In this document: positions 13,002 to 13,515 of the stretch, one piece after another | Layout: the number at the start of each line of letters is the position of its first letter | How positions within the stretch are numbered: position 1 is the stretch's first letter | Assembly: GCA_021839785.1 (NCBI GenBank) | Contig: JAKCAB010000495.1 | Coordinates: 1-13,515, forward strand | Source of the DNA: a bacterium | GTDB lineage: Bacteria; Verrucomicrobiota; Verrucomicrobiae; Limisphaerales; J093 | Direction: 5' to 3' | DNA: 13,515 nucleotides | Program-made: the position numbers and the translations under genes | Notes under the pieces: model-generated | What the model saw: the letters and a program-made list of their open reading frames with translations, nothing else | Told to the model about the DNA's origin: nothing | The model's database searches: none

Positions 13002-13025
13002 TTCCGGGAATTGATGTAAACGGCG

Positions 13026-13515
13026 ATGAGCGCCCAAGCCTTCCTTTACGACGTTTTTCTGAGCCACAGCGCGAAGGACAAGGCGGTGGTGCGGCCACTC
13101 GCGGAGCGGTTGCGCCATGATGGGCTGAAGGTGTGGTTCGATGAATGGGTGCTCAAGCCCGGCGACAGCATCCCGGCGAAGATCGAGGAAGGGCTGGAGC
13201 AATCGCGCGTGCTGGTGCTCTGCCTGTCGGCCCAAGCGTTCGGGTCGGACTGGGCGCAATGGGAGGCCGGCACGTGTGGGAGGGGCAACCTGCCCTTTCG
13301 CGACCCGCTGAACCGGGGGCGTCGCTTCATTCCGCTGGGGCCCGACGACGCCCCCATCAAAGGCTCCCTGGCGCAATTCCTTTACATCAACTGGCGCCGG
13401 ACGGATCGAAGCGACACAAACTCGACCACACTGCCGACGAACAATGAAAAGAAGCACGCGCTCTGCGTAAGGCGAAGCGCGTGCCGTGCTGAGGGCTTAA
13501 GGCGACGAATCTTCA
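13026..13515 (+). CDS. TIR-domain protein, N-terminal part, runs off window end
   Basis: The open frame has 163 codons with no stop before the window end. The TIR domain covers residues about 7-125: YDVFLSHSAKDKAVVRPLAE, then a BB-loop-like DEWVLKPGDSIPAKIEEGLE (39-58), then CLSAQAFGSDWAQWEAGT. Glu80 in the SDWAQWE pattern matches the catalytic Glu of TIR NAD glycohydrolases. RFIPLGPDDAPIKGSLAQFLYINW (100-123) closes the domain. From memory, close TIR proteins often continue into WD40 repeats, but the residues after about 128 do not look like that and may be altered. It is the third gene of the hicB-hicA-TIR unit. Bacterial TIR proteins often act in anti-phage defence by depleting NAD; whether this one does is not shown. 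Confidence 0.88.
   Translation, partial: MSAQAFLYDVFLSHSAKDKAVVRPLAERLRHDGLKVWFDEWVLKPGDSIPAKIEEGLEQSRVLVLCLSAQAFGSDWAQWEAGTCGRGNLPFRDPLNRGRRFIPLGPDDAPIKGSLAQFLYINWRRTDRSDTNSTTLPTNNEKKHALCVRRSACRAEGLRRRIF
13454..13484. repeat. Hairpin in the TIR downstream region
   Basis: GCACGCGCT (13454-13462) and AGCGCGTGC (13476-13484) are perfect 9-base arms around a 13-base loop. It lies after the end of the recognisable TIR domain, where the protein sequence loses family resemblance, so it may be another palindromic insertion. Confidence 0.45.

Overview
This is a GC-rich bacterial window of 13.5 kb. It has two parts: about 10.5 kb of ordinary single-copy metabolic and membrane genes, and about 3 kb of toxin-antitoxin and TIR-domain gene debris. 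Composition, gene style and the types of dispersed intergenic repeat suggest a Verrucomicrobiota genome (Limisphaerales/Pedosphaera-like), probably from an environmental assembly. That placement is inference, because no rRNA or phylogenetic marker is present.

Region 1 (1-4172). A SAM-dependent methyltransferase (minus strand) is divergent from a short-chain dehydrogenase/reductase (plus strand). A 324-base gene-free stretch packed with palindromic and periodic repeats follows. Next come a UbiA-family membrane prenyltransferase and an alanine dehydrogenase with all its key active-site residues.

Region 2 (4184-6984). thiH and thiS form a minus-strand thiamine-thiazole pair that ends 11 bases from the alanine dehydrogenase stop codon. 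A 435-base divergent intergenic region with a perfect 16-base palindrome separates thiH from a CruF/DUF422-type carotenoid biosynthesis membrane protein.

Region 3 (6935-10505). Three consecutive minus-strand CNNM/CorC-type (DUF21 plus CBS) membrane proteins are joined by two GTGA stop/start overlaps, and the later two have strong Shine-Dalgarno sequences. The middle protein lacks the C-terminal CorC/HlyC domain. The last gene of the operon overlaps the carotenoid gene tail-to-tail by 50 bases.

Region 4 (10640-13515). This is a defence/toxin island in repeated form. HicB-HicA-TIR occurs as a unit twice. The first unit is broken: hicA has lost two bases in a CG run and the TIR gene is a short remnant. 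The second is nearly intact: HicB, a slightly truncated HicA, and a TIR protein running off the window end. Between them lie an orphan HicB-like gene, a GxxExxY PD-(D/E)xK-like gene bracketed by inverted 9-base-period repeats, and a second TIR remnant interrupted by two different palindromic elements. The two TIR remnants share the same one-base deletion, so one probably derives from the other or from a common broken ancestor. The recurrent HicBA-TIR linkage is the best candidate in the window for an undescribed system: a TIR NADase-like effector tied to a HicBA module.
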